Shown: positions 17,679 to 27,168 of the stretch, piece after piece | Layout: each line of letters opens with the position of its first letter | Numbering within the stretch: the stretch's first letter is position 1 | Assembly: GCA_947495125.1 (NCBI GenBank) | Contig: CANLXL010000015.1 | Location: forward strand, 19,891-83,890 | DNA: 64,000 bases | Origin: an uncultured Flaviramulus sp. | GTDB lineage: Bacteria; Bacteroidota; Bacteroidia; Flavobacteriales; Flavobacteriaceae | Direction: 5' to 3' | Position numbers and translations under genes: made by a program | The notes under the pieces: generated by a model | What the model was told of the DNA's origin: nothing | The model's input: only the letters and a program-made list of their open reading frames with translations | Database searches by the model: none

Positions 17679-18242
17679 TCAGGCTTTATTCGCTGCGAAT
17701 TCCTTTAAAACATTTTCGGCTTGTCGCAGGTGTCTTTCATTATGGGCGGTTATAAATCTAAAGGTATCACCCAATCGCAATGTCATTAGTTTAGAAATAC
17801 TAATTGATGTTTTAGTTTTAGTAAGGTTTATGTTTTTTGATTGTTCTATTAATTCCAAGTATTCTTTTTGTTGAATGCTGAAGCGGTCAAGGATATTTTT
17901 ATCCAGATGGCTTCCTAAGGGGTTTTTATCTTTAAAGGTTTTCATTTTGTTCAAGGTCTTTCTTGGAAGCATAAGATTAACAAAATAGTTTCCCAAAATA
18001 CCGCTTTTGAATATTTCGGATGGTGTTGTATTCGCTTTTTTTATACGCGCTTTGATTTCAGGATTATAAAAATCACCGTACAAATTCAAATGTTCTATAC
18101 ATTCGAGAATACTCCAGGTATTTTCACTTTTTCTATAGTTTAATTCTTTTTCCGATAGTGTTCTAAAACCCTCGGCTCTATTGATATGGTTTCTTGTTTT
18201 CTCAATGAGTTCTGCTACCAGTTCGTTCACAATAATGTTCAT
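17679..18242 (-). CDS. DinB-like four-helix metalloenzyme-type protein
   Basis: A 187-aa helical protein of the DinB/YfiT superfamily. Likely metal ligands are the His in WSILECIEHLNLYGDFY (about residue 50) and the C-terminal HNERHLRQ pair (about 171-175). Members are thiol-dependent transferases or of unknown function. It is a single gene, convergent with pcm and following the Crp-like regulator in the same direction (56-base gap). Substrate unknown. Confidence 0.85.
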   Translation of the reverse strand: MNIIVNELVAELIEKTRNHINRAEGFRTLSEKELNYRKSENTWSILECIEHLNLYGDFYNPEIKARIKKANTTPSEIFKSGILGNYFVNLMLPRKTLNKMKTFKDKNPLGSHLDKNILDRFSIQQKEYLELIEQSKNINLTKTKTSISISKLMTLRLGDTFRFITAHNERHLRQAENVLKEFAANKA

Positions 18243-18298
18243 AAATATGAATTTTTTACAAAGGTCAGGACTTTTGAGGATATTACTCTTGATTCAAA

Positions 18299-18835
18299 TC
18301 AAGATTTTTTGATTCTCGATAATGTTTCCGGAGTCATTCTTAAGTAGGATGCGATGTATTTATTTGGTATTTCCTGGAAGAGCTGAGGACTGCGTTTTAA
18401 AACCCGGTTATAGCGCTCGACCGGTGATGTTGTTAAAATATCGCGTTCGCGTTCCATCTGTTGCAAAGCGAAATTCTCAAGAATCAATTGCCATGTTTTT
18501 GTGTTTTTTGAAGAGGAAGCGATGAAGTTCATAAATACACTCTTCTTTAATACCTTAAGTGTGGTATTCTTTAGTACTTGAATGTATAAGTCTGATGGCT
18601 GTTCGCTTAAAAAGGAGTCTAAGGCCGCAATTAAATTGTTTTTATAACCAAACCTGATGGTATGCTCTTCGAGAGCATCTAAAACAAATATTCTTAAGCT
18701 TCCGTTTACAACGAAATAGATATTGGTATCAATGCTTCCTTTTACTTTGAGATATTCATTTCGTTTTAGCTCAATGGATTTACCCCAAAGATTTTGGGTG
18801 TTAAGGTCGTCTATGAGGGTTTGGATTGGGTTCAT
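18299..18835 (-). CDS. Crp/Fnr family transcriptional regulator
   Basis: Cyclic-nucleotide-binding-like beta-roll domain (about residues 20-110, with VVNGSLRIFVLD and EEHTIRFGYKNNLIAALDSF) followed by a short C-terminal helix-turn-helix (PNKYIASYLRMTPETLSRIKK, about 157-177). This is the short form common in Bacteroidota, often with no strict cNMP pocket. No iron-sulfur cysteines of FNR are seen. It may regulate the adjacent DinB gene downstream, which is inference. Confidence 0.87.
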   Translation of the reverse strand: MNPIQTLIDDLNTQNLWGKSIELKRNEYLKVKGSIDTNIYFVVNGSLRIFVLDALEEHTIRFGYKNNLIAALDSFLSEQPSDLYIQVLKNTTLKVLKKSVFMNFIASSSKNTKTWQLILENFALQQMERERDILTTSPVERYNRVLKRSPQLFQEIPNKYIASYLRMTPETLSRIKKS

Positions 18836-18918
18836 TTTGGAGAGATCAAAGAATCAATGTAGCAATTTCAAATTTACTTTTATTCGCATTATATTTTATT
18901 GCTCAGCGTATAGTAATT

Positions 18919-19302
18919 CTATGGTTGTATACCATCTGTTTCACTAATAAATTTTTTAAAATCATTAACTGAAGTAAAACTAAAATTAGTATTGCTAGAG
19001 TTTGGAAATTGTACCTCACAGCAATGATAACCATAGCAGAATTGCGTTTCTCCATTTTCATATTCATAGATTGCTCCTCCATAATCGTTAACATTATGAT
19101 GGCTGACAAACCAAAACTTTACGGATTCTCCATTTTCAAAAAATATTTTTCCATATTGGATTTCGTTGCTATAATTAGATCCAACATCATTCATTCCTAA
19201 AGTGAGGTTATCAAAATTAAAATCCACTGTTTCAATTTTGTTTACGAGATACATTTCAGACTGTTTTTCACAGGAATAGAAGAAAAATAAAATAGTAATC
19301 AA
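18919..19302 (-). CDS. Hypothetical lipoprotein with an uncertain start
   Basis: The N terminus is a lipoprotein signal ending FFFYSC, so the mature protein is about 115 aa and membrane-anchored. I do not recognise the rest; it contains YGGAIYEYENGETQFCYGYHCCEVQFP with a Cys-Cys pair. The only standard initiator is TTG at 19302, which leaves a signal of just 10 residues before the Cys. In the same frame, eight codons upstream, lies ACG-AAG-AAT-TAT (positions 19324-19326 for ACG), reading like an MKNY start in which ATG became ACG. Start damage or a sequencing error is possible. Confidence 0.6.
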   Translation of the reverse strand: MITILFFFYSCEKQSEMYLVNKIETVDFNFDNLTLGMNDVGSNYSNEIQYGKIFFENGESVKFWFVSHHNVNDYGGAIYEYENGETQFCYGYHCCEVQFPNSSNTNFSFTSVNDFKKFISETDGIQP

Positions 19303-19341
19303 AAAGGCTATTGTATAATTCTTCGTTTGAAATATTATGAA

Positions 19342-21234
19342 TTACTTACTTAAAGCACCATTAAAACTCTCAACCCCTCCAACAACAGGCAAATCCAAAC
19401 GCGTACCATCTAAATCAACAGTCAGCTCGGTTCCCGGTTCCGGATGTAGTGTAAACTCCTGGTCACTGGAGAAAATCATCAACCCAATTTGCTGCCCGGC
19501 TTTAATAATTTGATCATCAGGCATCAAATCAAATGACACCTCATAAAACTTGCCGGGTTTTAAAGGTTTACTCTTAGTCAGTGATTTAGAGTTCTGTGGA
19601 TCTGCCCAACCTCTGGTAATGATGTTATCGGTTATTTTTACTTTGCCCTCATTCCACGGTAAAGACACCAACCAAACCGAAAGATTTACGGCAGGTTTAC
19701 TACTTGCCAATTTTATTGTGATTCTAGGTGTTCCGGAAATATGAAGATCTTTCTTCAGAATGGGTGTTGTGTAAATTAAGCGGTGCTCACTTTGTTCAGA
19801 TTTGGCCAATGTTGAACCATCAACATTATAATCATCGACCAGAGTTTCTTTTCCTTGATCTGAAGTTTTACTGGCACCTAATCCACCAGAACTGGAACCA
19901 CCGGAGGTTAAAAACAAAGACACATTCGAAGCTTCCGGGTTTGGATAATCCTTATAAGCTGTTGGCTCACTCATTTTATCACCTTCTCTAACGATCCATG
20001 CTTTGGCATCCTGCTCAACACCATTTTCGATACCATGTAAGTAGCGTGAAAACCATCGGTTCATCATGGTGATTGGCGGTGGTCCACCATGCCCGAATTG
20101 ATGGTAGTATATTTGCGTTGGTAAGCCCATTTCCTGAGCTTTTTTGTATATTCTATAGCTATGCTCCGGCATCACGTTCCAATCGTTAAAGCCGTGCGAC
20201 ATTAATAATGCGGCTTTCATAGGGGCCATATGGTTTAAATAATCGCGTCCGGCCCAGAAATCATTATAATCACCGGTAATTCTGTCCATGCCATTCTTCA
20301 TTTCAGTATCTCTCACTATGGCATTGCTATATTCTCTTTTTGATTTATATACTTTCGGAAGCTTAGCGTCATTAACTTTTAATTTGTTGTTGCGTACAAT
20401 AGGTTCTTCTCCACCGCTATGAATAAAATCGTATAGGACGTCAATATCTTCACCTAAATAACCACCCGGAGAACGCACAAGTCCATTAGATCGATAATAA
20501 TGATAGTATGATGTATTTGGTGCAATAGGAATTATAGCTTCAAGCCCTTCAACACCTGTTGTTGCAGCCGCTAATGGAATGGTGCCGTTATATGAAGTTC
20601 CGGTCATCCCCACTTTTCCGGTACTCCAAAACGCTTTAACCGCTTCGGTTCCGTAAGGGGAGGTGTAGCCTTTTGCACGTCCGCATAACCAATCTACCAC
20701 CGCTTTTGGAGCTAAGGATTCATTTTGTCCACCAACAGTTGGTGAACCTTGGGATAGCCCCGTTCCAGGGGAGGACGAATGCACCACAATATAACCGCGA
20801 GGCACCCATTTTTTAATATGCGAATTGGAAATAACAGGGCGCTGACCAACTCTGGTTACCTCGGGATGAACATGAGGTTTCGGGGTTTCACCAATCTCAT
20901 GTTTAACATCCCAAAATAATTCGCGACCACCTTGAGCAACACCTGCGAAATAGGGGCTTGAGACATATATCACAGGGAGTTTTAATCCTTCGGTATCTGT
21001 TTGATATGGTCTTGTAACGCTGGTATGCATGCGATCTAATTTACCATCACCATCCGTATCGAACTCTGTTTCTACCCAGAGGTCGTGTCGTATCCATTTT
21101 TCCGGAACGCTAAAAGCTTCTACAATTTGTGCTTCTCCATCTTTAAAAATGGGTTTTGCCTTTTCCTGAGCAAAACCGGAAACTATAAAAGCGCATAGAA
21201 ATGCAAGGGCAAGGCTATAATTTTTGTATATCAT
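19342..21234 (-). CDS. Exported CocE/NonD-type X-Pro dipeptidyl-peptidase-like hydrolase
   Basis: Alpha/beta hydrolase with the X-Pro dipeptidyl-peptidase S15 architecture. A signal peptide (1-22, SGFAQE) is followed by the catalytic domain with Ser214 in GMTGTSYNGT, an Asp in HGFNDWNVMPEHSYR and a His in YHQFGHGGPP, then a C-terminal jelly-roll domain (DLHISGTPRITIKLASSKPAVNLSVWLV). Length 630 aa fits. It probably cleaves X-Pro dipeptides or esters in the periplasm. It is preceded by a small exported NTF2-like protein with a 30-base gap, likely one transcript. Confidence 0.9.
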   Translation of the reverse strand: MIYKNYSLALAFLCAFIVSGFAQEKAKPIFKDGEAQIVEAFSVPEKWIRHDLWVETEFDTDGDGKLDRMHTSVTRPYQTDTEGLKLPVIYVSSPYFAGVAQGGRELFWDVKHEIGETPKPHVHPEVTRVGQRPVISNSHIKKWVPRGYIVVHSSSPGTGLSQGSPTVGGQNESLAPKAVVDWLCGRAKGYTSPYGTEAVKAFWSTGKVGMTGTSYNGTIPLAAATTGVEGLEAIIPIAPNTSYYHYYRSNGLVRSPGGYLGEDIDVLYDFIHSGGEEPIVRNNKLKVNDAKLPKVYKSKREYSNAIVRDTEMKNGMDRITGDYNDFWAGRDYLNHMAPMKAALLMSHGFNDWNVMPEHSYRIYKKAQEMGLPTQIYYHQFGHGGPPPITMMNRWFSRYLHGIENGVEQDAKAWIVREGDKMSEPTAYKDYPNPEASNVSLFLTSGGSSSGGLGASKTSDQGKETLVDDYNVDGSTLAKSEQSEHRLIYTTPILKKDLHISGTPRITIKLASSKPAVNLSVWLVSLPWNEGKVKITDNIITRGWADPQNSKSLTKSKPLKPGKFYEVSFDLMPDDQIIKAGQQIGLMIFSSDQEFTLHPEPGTELTVDLDGTRLDLPVVGGVESFNGALSK

Positions 21235-21264
21235 GTGTTATGATTTGTGATTAACTGTGAAGAT

Positions 21265-21819
21265 TTATGGTAGATATGCTTTGGGAATGGGATTTTCTAT
21301 CGATTCTTGAGCCCAGTAAATGTTAATAATCCACCAACGTTTACCATCATTTAAAAGTTGAATACTGTTGATGCCTCTCATAAAAGGTTTTTCATCACTT
21401 TCACTTTTAAAAGACTCGTATGTACTAAATACTTGCGTCATGTTTCCAAACGTATTTACGCTTCTATGAATTTCCTTTTCAAAAAAACCATTTTCAACGA
21501 GCCACTTTCCGGAGCTCTTGATATAATCGTCTGGTTTCATATAACGAACCTGATAAGTACCTTTTCTGTCTTTTCTTGACGGAATTAATTTGGCGTCCGG
21601 TTTAAACAAAAATTTAAAAAGTTTCCAATCTCTTTTGACACCTTTTTCACCGGAAATTACATTGTACAATGTTTTAATGGTGCCGTCTAATGTAAGTACA
21701 AGAGAACTGTCAATTTGATGTCCGGCTGTTTCTTTTTTGGCTGTTTTCTTGATGTCGTTTTGAGCATTGAGATTCATGGTTAAGATGCTCATCAAAAGAA
21801 GGGTATATATTTTTTTCAT
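21265..21819 (-). CDS. Exported NTF2/SnoaL-like hypothetical protein
   Basis: A signal peptide (residues 1-19, NLNAQ) precedes a single alpha+beta domain with an NTF2/SnoaL-like pattern (TIKTLYNVISGEKGVKRDW, MTQVFSTYESF, WWIINIYW). Proteins of this kind are often annotated as nuclear transport factor 2 family. No catalytic residues can be assigned. Upstream partner of the X-Pro-type hydrolase on the same strand. Confidence 0.7.
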   Translation of the reverse strand: MKKIYTLLLMSILTMNLNAQNDIKKTAKKETAGHQIDSSLVLTLDGTIKTLYNVISGEKGVKRDWKLFKFLFKPDAKLIPSRKDRKGTYQVRYMKPDDYIKSSGKWLVENGFFEKEIHRSVNTFGNMTQVFSTYESFKSESDEKPFMRGINSIQLLNDGKRWWIINIYWAQESIENPIPKAYLP

Positions 21820-21982
21820 TCTAACTAATATTTTAACGAAGTGAAATTAGATAATAAGTAAGTTTTGAAGCGTTAAGAGAATCTTAAAATTAGTTATGTA
21901 CGAGTATATTTAATCCTGTTAAAAACACAACGAGATATAAAAAAGTGTTTAAAGCTGATTGTATATACATTTATGCGATGCG

Positions 21983-22441
21983 TTATTTATAAGCTTTTTT
22001 GATTCTATCTAAATCTCTTTTATTATCTCTATCTTTTATAGTTTCTCGTTTATCATATAATTTTTTCCCTTTAGCCAGAGCAATTTCAAGTTTTGCATAA
22101 CCTCTATCGTTGATGAATAAGCGCAGGGGAATAATAGTTAGTCCTTTATTTTGACTGTCCTTATTAAGTTTTTTTAATTCCTTTTTATTTAAAAGTAGTT
22201 TACGCTCTGCTTTAGGACGGTGATTATAGTAATTGCCAAAAGCATACTCTTCAATCGTGGCATTGATCACGAAAAGCTCACCACGATCGTTAAACTCACA
22301 AAAGCTTTCTGCAATAGAGGCTTTACTGCTACGAATGGATTTAATTTCGGTTCCGGTAAGTACAATACCCGCGATATACTTGTCCAAAATCTCGTATTGA
22401 AAACGCGCCTTTTTATTCTGTATGTTTATTTTTTTTTGCAT
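21983..22441 (-). CDS. smpB: SsrA-binding protein SmpB
   Basis: Binds tmRNA and delivers it to stalled ribosomes for trans-translation. The beta-barrel signatures are present: YEILDKYIAGIVLTGTEIKSIR, FCEFNDRGELFVINATIEEYAFG and LKKLNKDSQNKGLTIIPLRLFIND, with a basic C-terminal tail (GKKLYDKRETIKDRDNKRDLDRIKKA). Length 152 aa is standard. Divergent from the S41-like protease. No tmRNA gene is recognisable in the flanks. Confidence 0.97.
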   Translation of the reverse strand: MQKKINIQNKKARFQYEILDKYIAGIVLTGTEIKSIRSSKASIAESFCEFNDRGELFVINATIEEYAFGNYYNHRPKAERKLLLNKKELKKLNKDSQNKGLTIIPLRLFINDRGYAKLEIALAKGKKLYDKRETIKDRDNKRDLDRIKKAYK

Positions 22442-22596
22442 GGGTCACAAAACTACATAATTTTATGGTGATTGCATTATGGTGCGATATTGAAATGCAA
22501 TATGCTTTTAAAAGTTAAAAATATCTAATACGCTTAAAAATTAAATTAAATACAATTACTTTAGTTGCGTTATTAATTATGATTATTATTTTTTGA

Positions 22597-24207
22597 ATGA
22601 AAAACTCATTTTTGCATTTTATTGTTTTGTTGACCATTACATCCTGCACGAGTGTAAAGGTTTATAACGAAAAAATTGAGAGCTTGCATAGCATTGAAGA
22701 TTTGCGAACCGATGTTGATAAAGTATACATGCAATTAAAGAAACAGCATCCTAAATTATATCAATATACGTCAAAAGAAGTTTTAGATTTTAAATTCGAT
22801 AGTCTAAAAGCATCAATAACAAGACCCATAAATTCTCGTCAGTTTTATAAAAAGCTTTCACCGGTCGTAGCACACGTTAAACAAGGTCATGTGTCGGTAA
22901 GTTCAGCCAATAAAAGATTTACACGGAAAGAACGAAAAAAATTAAAAAAGAAAAAGTTTGAGTTTTACGATTTGGATTTTGAATATTTAGAGGGTAAACT
23001 TTGGGTAAAGCGTACCCGAGGTAAAGATTCGACAATTGTTGGAAACGAAGTTATTAGTATTGATGATGAACCGGTATCAGATTTGATTGAGACCTATAAA
23101 ACACAATTTGCATCAGATGGCTATAACAAAACCCTTCACAATAGATTTGCAAGTAGACATTTTAGCAGTTTTTATTATAGAAATCGAGGTTTTGTCGATA
23201 GTCTAACGGTGACATTAAGACGTAATGATTCAACCTTTATAAAATCATTTCGGCGCATTTCTAAAAAAGAAAAAAAAGAGGAAGACACACTAAACGGCTC
23301 CGTGAAATCCCCAAAGCTTAGAAAGAAGCCTAAACCCAAAAAGTTAACTCGAGCTGAAAAGATCGCAAAGCGTCTGGAAAACAAGAAGAAACGTAAGCAG
23401 AACAAGAAATTTGGTTACATTGCAAGCAGAAAAATCTATACCAGAAATTTTGATTTTATTGGGCAGGACAGTAGCATTGGCTTAATGAAGATTCGAGCCT
23501 TTGGAAATGGTAATTATAAGAAATTCTATAAAGAAAGTTTCACAAAATTAGATTCGGCTAAAACGAAATATTTTATTCTGGACCTTAGAGATAATGGAGG
23601 CGGACGTATTGCAGAGATTGATTATTTATATTCTTACTTAACCCATCAAGACTATCAATTTATTACTGAGAGTGAAGTCAATAGTAGAATCCCGTTTTTA
23701 AAATATTTGATGAGCAATACCAGCTCCAGCAGTCTTAAAGCGATTAGTGGATTGCTGTTCCCTTTTATTGCTACTCATAATTGGTTAAAAATAAAGAAGA
23801 AAGATGGGAAGCTATATTATAACTTTAAAAAGCATACCAAAATAAAACCTCCAAATCCGATGAACTATAAAGGGAAGGTCTATGTTTTGATTAATGGTAA
23901 TTCTTTTTCTGCATCGTCACTGCTGTCTACACATCTAAAAGCAAACAAGCGAGCCGTTTTTGTAGGTGAAGAAACTGGTGGCGCTTATAATGGCACTGTG
24001 GCTGGTATATACAAAATTTATCAATTGCCAACATCTAAGCTTAAAATCAGGATGGGATTAATGCAAATTGAAGCACCACAAAAGCAATATCCGGATGGCT
24101 ATGGTATAAAACCAGATATAAATGTTATTCCGACTATCGAAGATCGAAATTTGAAAAAGGATACAGAATTAGAATGGATATTGAACGATATAGCGAGGCA
24201 AAAATAA
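22597..24207 (+). CDS. S41 family peptidase-like lipoprotein with basic insert
   Basis: Predicted lipoprotein (Cys17 in TSCTSV) with a tail-specific-protease-like domain. KYFILDLRDNGGGRIAEIDYLYSYL and VYVLINGNSFSASSLLSTHLKANKRAVFVGEETGGAYNGT are the S41 core strands, with the presumed nucleophile Ser in NSFSASS. Between the N-terminal helical part and the protease lies a strongly basic low-complexity insert (about residues 215-270, rich in KK, PKPKK and KKRKQNKK), unusual for an exported protein. A degraded PDZ region may precede it. Single gene. Confidence 0.83.
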   Translation: MKNSFLHFIVLLTITSCTSVKVYNEKIESLHSIEDLRTDVDKVYMQLKKQHPKLYQYTSKEVLDFKFDSLKASITRPINSRQFYKKLSPVVAHVKQGHVSVSSANKRFTRKERKKLKKKKFEFYDLDFEYLEGKLWVKRTRGKDSTIVGNEVISIDDEPVSDLIETYKTQFASDGYNKTLHNRFASRHFSSFYYRNRGFVDSLTVTLRRNDSTFIKSFRRISKKEKKEEDTLNGSVKSPKLRKKPKPKKLTRAEKIAKRLENKKKRKQNKKFGYIASRKIYTRNFDFIGQDSSIGLMKIRAFGNGNYKKFYKESFTKLDSAKTKYFILDLRDNGGGRIAEIDYLYSYLTHQDYQFITESEVNSRIPFLKYLMSNTSSSSLKAISGLLFPFIATHNWLKIKKKDGKLYYNFKKHTKIKPPNPMNYKGKVYVLINGNSFSASSLLSTHLKANKRAVFVGEETGGAYNGTVAGIYKIYQLPTSKLKIRMGLMQIEAPQKQYPDGYGIKPDINVIPTIEDRNLKKDTELEWILNDIARQK

Positions 24208-24277
24208 TCCATACTTTTATTTAAACGCGCTGAATAAAAGAAACAAAACCTGCTTGATATTAAGCTTTCTTTTTTTA

Positions 24278-24307
24278 TTGCCTTCCCATAAAACATTTGT
24301 ATTTTTG
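24278..24307 (+). promoter_or_regulatory. Predicted Bacteroidota promoter for lpdA
   Basis: TTG at 24278-24280 and TATTTTTG (TAnnTTTG) at 24300-24307 are separated by 19 bases, the spacing expected for the -33/-7 elements of the Bacteroidota housekeeping sigma factor. This predicts a leader of roughly 90 bases before the ATG at 24406. Confidence 0.6.
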
Positions 24308-24405
24308 TGTTTCATTTTATGCTTTGTCATGTTAAACTTAGTCTGTGCTTGGTTTAGAAAAGTGTCGAAGCATCTTTTTTGTTTAAAAAATTAGAACAGA
24401 GTTAT

Positions 24406-25806
24406 ATGAATTCATACGATGTAGCCGTAATAGGCTCAGGTCCCGGAGGATACGTTGCAGCGATACGTTGCGCGCAATTAGGCATGAAAACAGCCATTAT
24501 TGAAAAATATGCCACACTTGGCGGAACCTGTTTAAATGTTGGTTGTATCCCAAGTAAAGCACTTTTAGATTCATCACATCATTACGAAGATGCTGTAAAG
24601 CACTTTGATGAACATGGTATTGAAATTCCGGGAGATGTTAAGGTAAATCTTGAGAAAATGATTGCACGTAAGCAGTCTGTGGTCGATCAAACAACCGGAG
24701 GTATTGATTTTCTGATGAAGAAGAACAATATCGATGTTTATCAAGGTTTAGGAAGCTTTAAAGATGCCACACATATTACCATTAAAGGTGATAAAAATGA
24801 AGACATTGAAGCGAAGCACACCATTATTGCTACGGGGAGTAAACCATTTAGTTTGCCGTTTATCAATATTGATAAAGAGCGCGTTATTACCTCTACCGAA
24901 GCTTTAAAACTTAAAGAAATACCAAAGCATTTAATTGTTATTGGAGGAGGGGTAATTGGTTTAGAGTTAGGTCAGGTATACAAGCGTTTAGGCGCCGAAG
25001 TTTCTGTAGTGGAGTATATGGATCGCATTATCCCGACCATGGATGCCGGATTATCTAAGGAATTAAACAAAGTTTTAAAGAAACAAAAATTCAAGATCAA
25101 TGCATCACACAAAGTGAAATCTGTAGAGCGTGTTGGTGATGAAGTGATTGTTAAGGCGGACAATAAAAAAGGTGTAGAGGTAGAATTTAAGGGGGATTAT
25201 TGTTTAGTGTCTGTAGGACGTCGACCGTATACGGATGGTTTGAATGCTGAAGCCGCCGGAGTAAAACTGAATGATAGAGGTCAGGTTGAAGTAAACGATC
25301 ATTTGCAAACCACCGCATCCAACATTTATGCTATTGGTGATGTTATTAAAGGTGCTATGTTAGCACATAAAGCAGAAGAAGAAGGTGTATTTGTGGCTGA
25401 AACATTAGCAGGACAAAAACCACATATCGATTATAACTTAATTCCTGGCGTTGTTTACACATGGCCTGAAGTCGCTGCTGTAGGTAAAACAGAAGAAGAT
25501 TTGAAAGCCGCAGGGATTGAATATAAAGTAGGGCAATTCCCAATGCGTGCTTTAGGAAGAAGTAGAGCCAGTATGGATTTAGATGGCTTTGTGAAAATCT
25601 TAGCTGATAAAACAACCGACGAAATTTTAGGAGTCCATATGGTTGGTGCCCGAGCAGCTGATATGATTGCCGAGGCCGTTGTTGCCATGGAATATAGAGC
25701 ATCCGCTGAAGATGTATCGCGTATGTCTCATGCGCACCCTACATTTACAGAAGCGATTAAAGAAGCGGCTCTGGCTGCAACTGAAAACAGACCTTTACAT
25801 ATTTAA
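24406..25806 (+). CDS. lpdA: Dihydrolipoyl dehydrogenase
   Basis: E3 flavoprotein of the pyruvate, 2-oxoglutarate and glycine-cleavage complexes, reoxidising dihydrolipoamide with NAD+. FAD motif GSGPGGYVAAIRCAQLG, redox-active disulfide GGTCLNVGCIPSK, NAD-binding GGGVIGLELGQVY and the C-terminal active-site His in HAHPTFTEAIKEAAL are all present. I chose ATG 24406 (MNSYDVAVIG) over the TTG 27 bases upstream, which would add a non-conserved tail; this gives 466 aa, the usual size. It stands alone with its own promoter and terminator. Confidence 0.97.
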   Translation: MNSYDVAVIGSGPGGYVAAIRCAQLGMKTAIIEKYATLGGTCLNVGCIPSKALLDSSHHYEDAVKHFDEHGIEIPGDVKVNLEKMIARKQSVVDQTTGGIDFLMKKNNIDVYQGLGSFKDATHITIKGDKNEDIEAKHTIIATGSKPFSLPFINIDKERVITSTEALKLKEIPKHLIVIGGGVIGLELGQVYKRLGAEVSVVEYMDRIIPTMDAGLSKELNKVLKKQKFKINASHKVKSVERVGDEVIVKADNKKGVEVEFKGDYCLVSVGRRPYTDGLNAEAAGVKLNDRGQVEVNDHLQTTASNIYAIGDVIKGAMLAHKAEEEGVFVAETLAGQKPHIDYNLIPGVVYTWPEVAAVGKTEEDLKAAGIEYKVGQFPMRALGRSRASMDLDGFVKILADKTTDEILGVHMVGARAADMIAEAVVAMEYRASAEDVSRMSHAHPTFTEAIKEAALAATENRPLHI

Positions 25807-25843
25807 TTTATCATTTCTAAGAAGACAGAAGCATATGATATTC

Positions 25844-25872
25844 AAAAAGCAACCTAAAAGGTTGCTTTTTTT
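25844..25872 (+). terminator. Rho-independent terminator after lpdA
   Basis: AAAAAGCAACC (25844-25854), a TAAAA loop and GGTTGCTTTTTTT (25860-25872) form a strong stem followed by a T tract, 38 bases after the lpdA stop. Confidence 0.9.
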
Positions 25873-25877
25873 ATTAC

Positions 25878-25885
25878 TATTTTTG
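25878..25885 (+). promoter_or_regulatory. -7 box almost touching the start codon of the AraC-type gene
   Basis: TATTTTTG matches TAnnTTTG and ends four bases before the ATG at 25890, just after the lpdA terminator. If used, transcription would begin at about the start codon, giving a leaderless or near-leaderless mRNA. No clear -33 TTG at the ideal distance. Confidence 0.4.
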
Positions 25886-25889
25886 ACAT

Positions 25890-27047
25890 ATGCAAGATAT
25901 TCCAACTCATTTAAATGCCATTGCCTTAGTTATTTTTTTTGGCGTAATTTTTGGAGTATATATTTCATACTTTATAATTGGAAAGTCGCTTAAAAAGAAA
26001 TCGCCTAATATTTATATGGGCGTATTAATTCTGGTATTAGCTCTTATCATGTTTGAAGGCTGGCTTAATTATACGGGCTATATCTTTCAAGCATTAGTAC
26101 TAACTAATTTTTCTGAACCCTTAAATTTTGTAATTGCACCGCTCATTTATTTGTTTATGACTGCGCAGTTAGGGGATAAAAGGAGTGCAAAAGATGCCAT
26201 GCATTTTATTCCATTTGTACTATGGTTAGGGTATTGTATGTTCTTCTTTGCTATGCCGGACACATTTAAGTACAATGATAATATAAGGGTTATGCAATTA
26301 GACATTTTAGAGTTTTCTAATGGAGAACCTTATACAGGAGACCCCTTAGGAATTCGGAATTTCGTTAATCTGGCAACCATCATGCACATTCTTGTTTATA
26401 TTGCGATTGTCACAAGGCGATTAATTATAGCAGCGCAGAAAAACGGAGAAACCATTTTTAATACCTCTAATAAAACCTTAAAATCTTTAAGAAATTCATT
26501 TTATCATTTCTTAGTCATTACGGTTATTTTAATAGTCGTAAAGATTAATTTTGAAAGCGATGTGGGTGATTACCTGATCTTTCTTTATATAAGTTTCATG
26601 ATTTTTTTAACATCTTATCAAATTATGAACACCTCAACATATTATTCAGAAGCGTCATCTTTTTTAGAAGGGCCTGTTCTAAAGTATAAAAAATCTTCTT
26701 TAGAAGAGGAGGGTAAAGACATTATTTTAGATGCTATTACCAAGGTATTAAAGAATGAAAAGTATTTTTTAAGCAGCACAGCCTCGTTGTCCGGTTTGGC
26801 TAAAGCTATCAATGAAAGTCCGCATCATGTATCGCAAGTAATCAATGAAAAGTTAAACCAATCGTTTTTCGAAATGCTGGCGTCATATCGTGTGGAAGAA
26901 TCCAAAATCATATTAAAAAGCGCAATAGGTAAAAAATTAACCATCGAAGAGGTCGCTGAGCGGGTTGGTTATAATTCTAAATCTGCATTTAATACTGCTT
27001 TTAAAAAACTTAATTCACAAACACCTTCTGCTTTTAGAGATTCATAA
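25890..27047 (+). CDS. AraC-type transcriptional regulator with membrane-embedded sensor half
   Basis: The N-terminal 240 residues hold about seven hydrophobic helices (for example LVIFFGVIFGVYISYFIIG and FYHFLVITVILIVVKI) and the C-terminal about 100 residues are an AraC/XylS DNA-binding domain (LSGLAKAINESPHHVSQVINEKLNQSFFEMLASYRVEE ... IEEVAERVGYNSKSAFNTAFKKL). The layout implies direct control of DNA from the inner membrane. A similar protein lies at 36922-37947. Signal and targets unknown; the membrane acyltransferase just downstream is a candidate target. Confidence 0.9.
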   Translation: MQDIPTHLNAIALVIFFGVIFGVYISYFIIGKSLKKKSPNIYMGVLILVLALIMFEGWLNYTGYIFQALVLTNFSEPLNFVIAPLIYLFMTAQLGDKRSAKDAMHFIPFVLWLGYCMFFFAMPDTFKYNDNIRVMQLDILEFSNGEPYTGDPLGIRNFVNLATIMHILVYIAIVTRRLIIAAQKNGETIFNTSNKTLKSLRNSFYHFLVITVILIVVKINFESDVGDYLIFLYISFMIFLTSYQIMNTSTYYSEASSFLEGPVLKYKKSSLEEEGKDIILDAITKVLKNEKYFLSSTASLSGLAKAINESPHHVSQVINEKLNQSFFEMLASYRVEESKIILKSAIGKKLTIEEVAERVGYNSKSAFNTAFKKLNSQTPSAFRDS

Positions 27048-27168
27048 CCCTCTGATTATTAGTTGCTTTTTGTGCTCTCCTATAAACTCGAACACCTTGC
27101 TTATAGGCTAATTCTTTTATAGTAGTTCTCTGTTCATACTTTTGACTCAAATCAAAAAACGAACAGTT

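Noticed and set aside
21820..21982. tmRNA gene next to smpB
   Set aside because: I found neither a tRNA-like acceptor end nor a tag reading frame in the flanks of smpB.
25355..25702. Minus-strand 115-aa ORF inside lpdA
   Set aside because: It is the antisense shadow of a conserved dehydrogenase frame.
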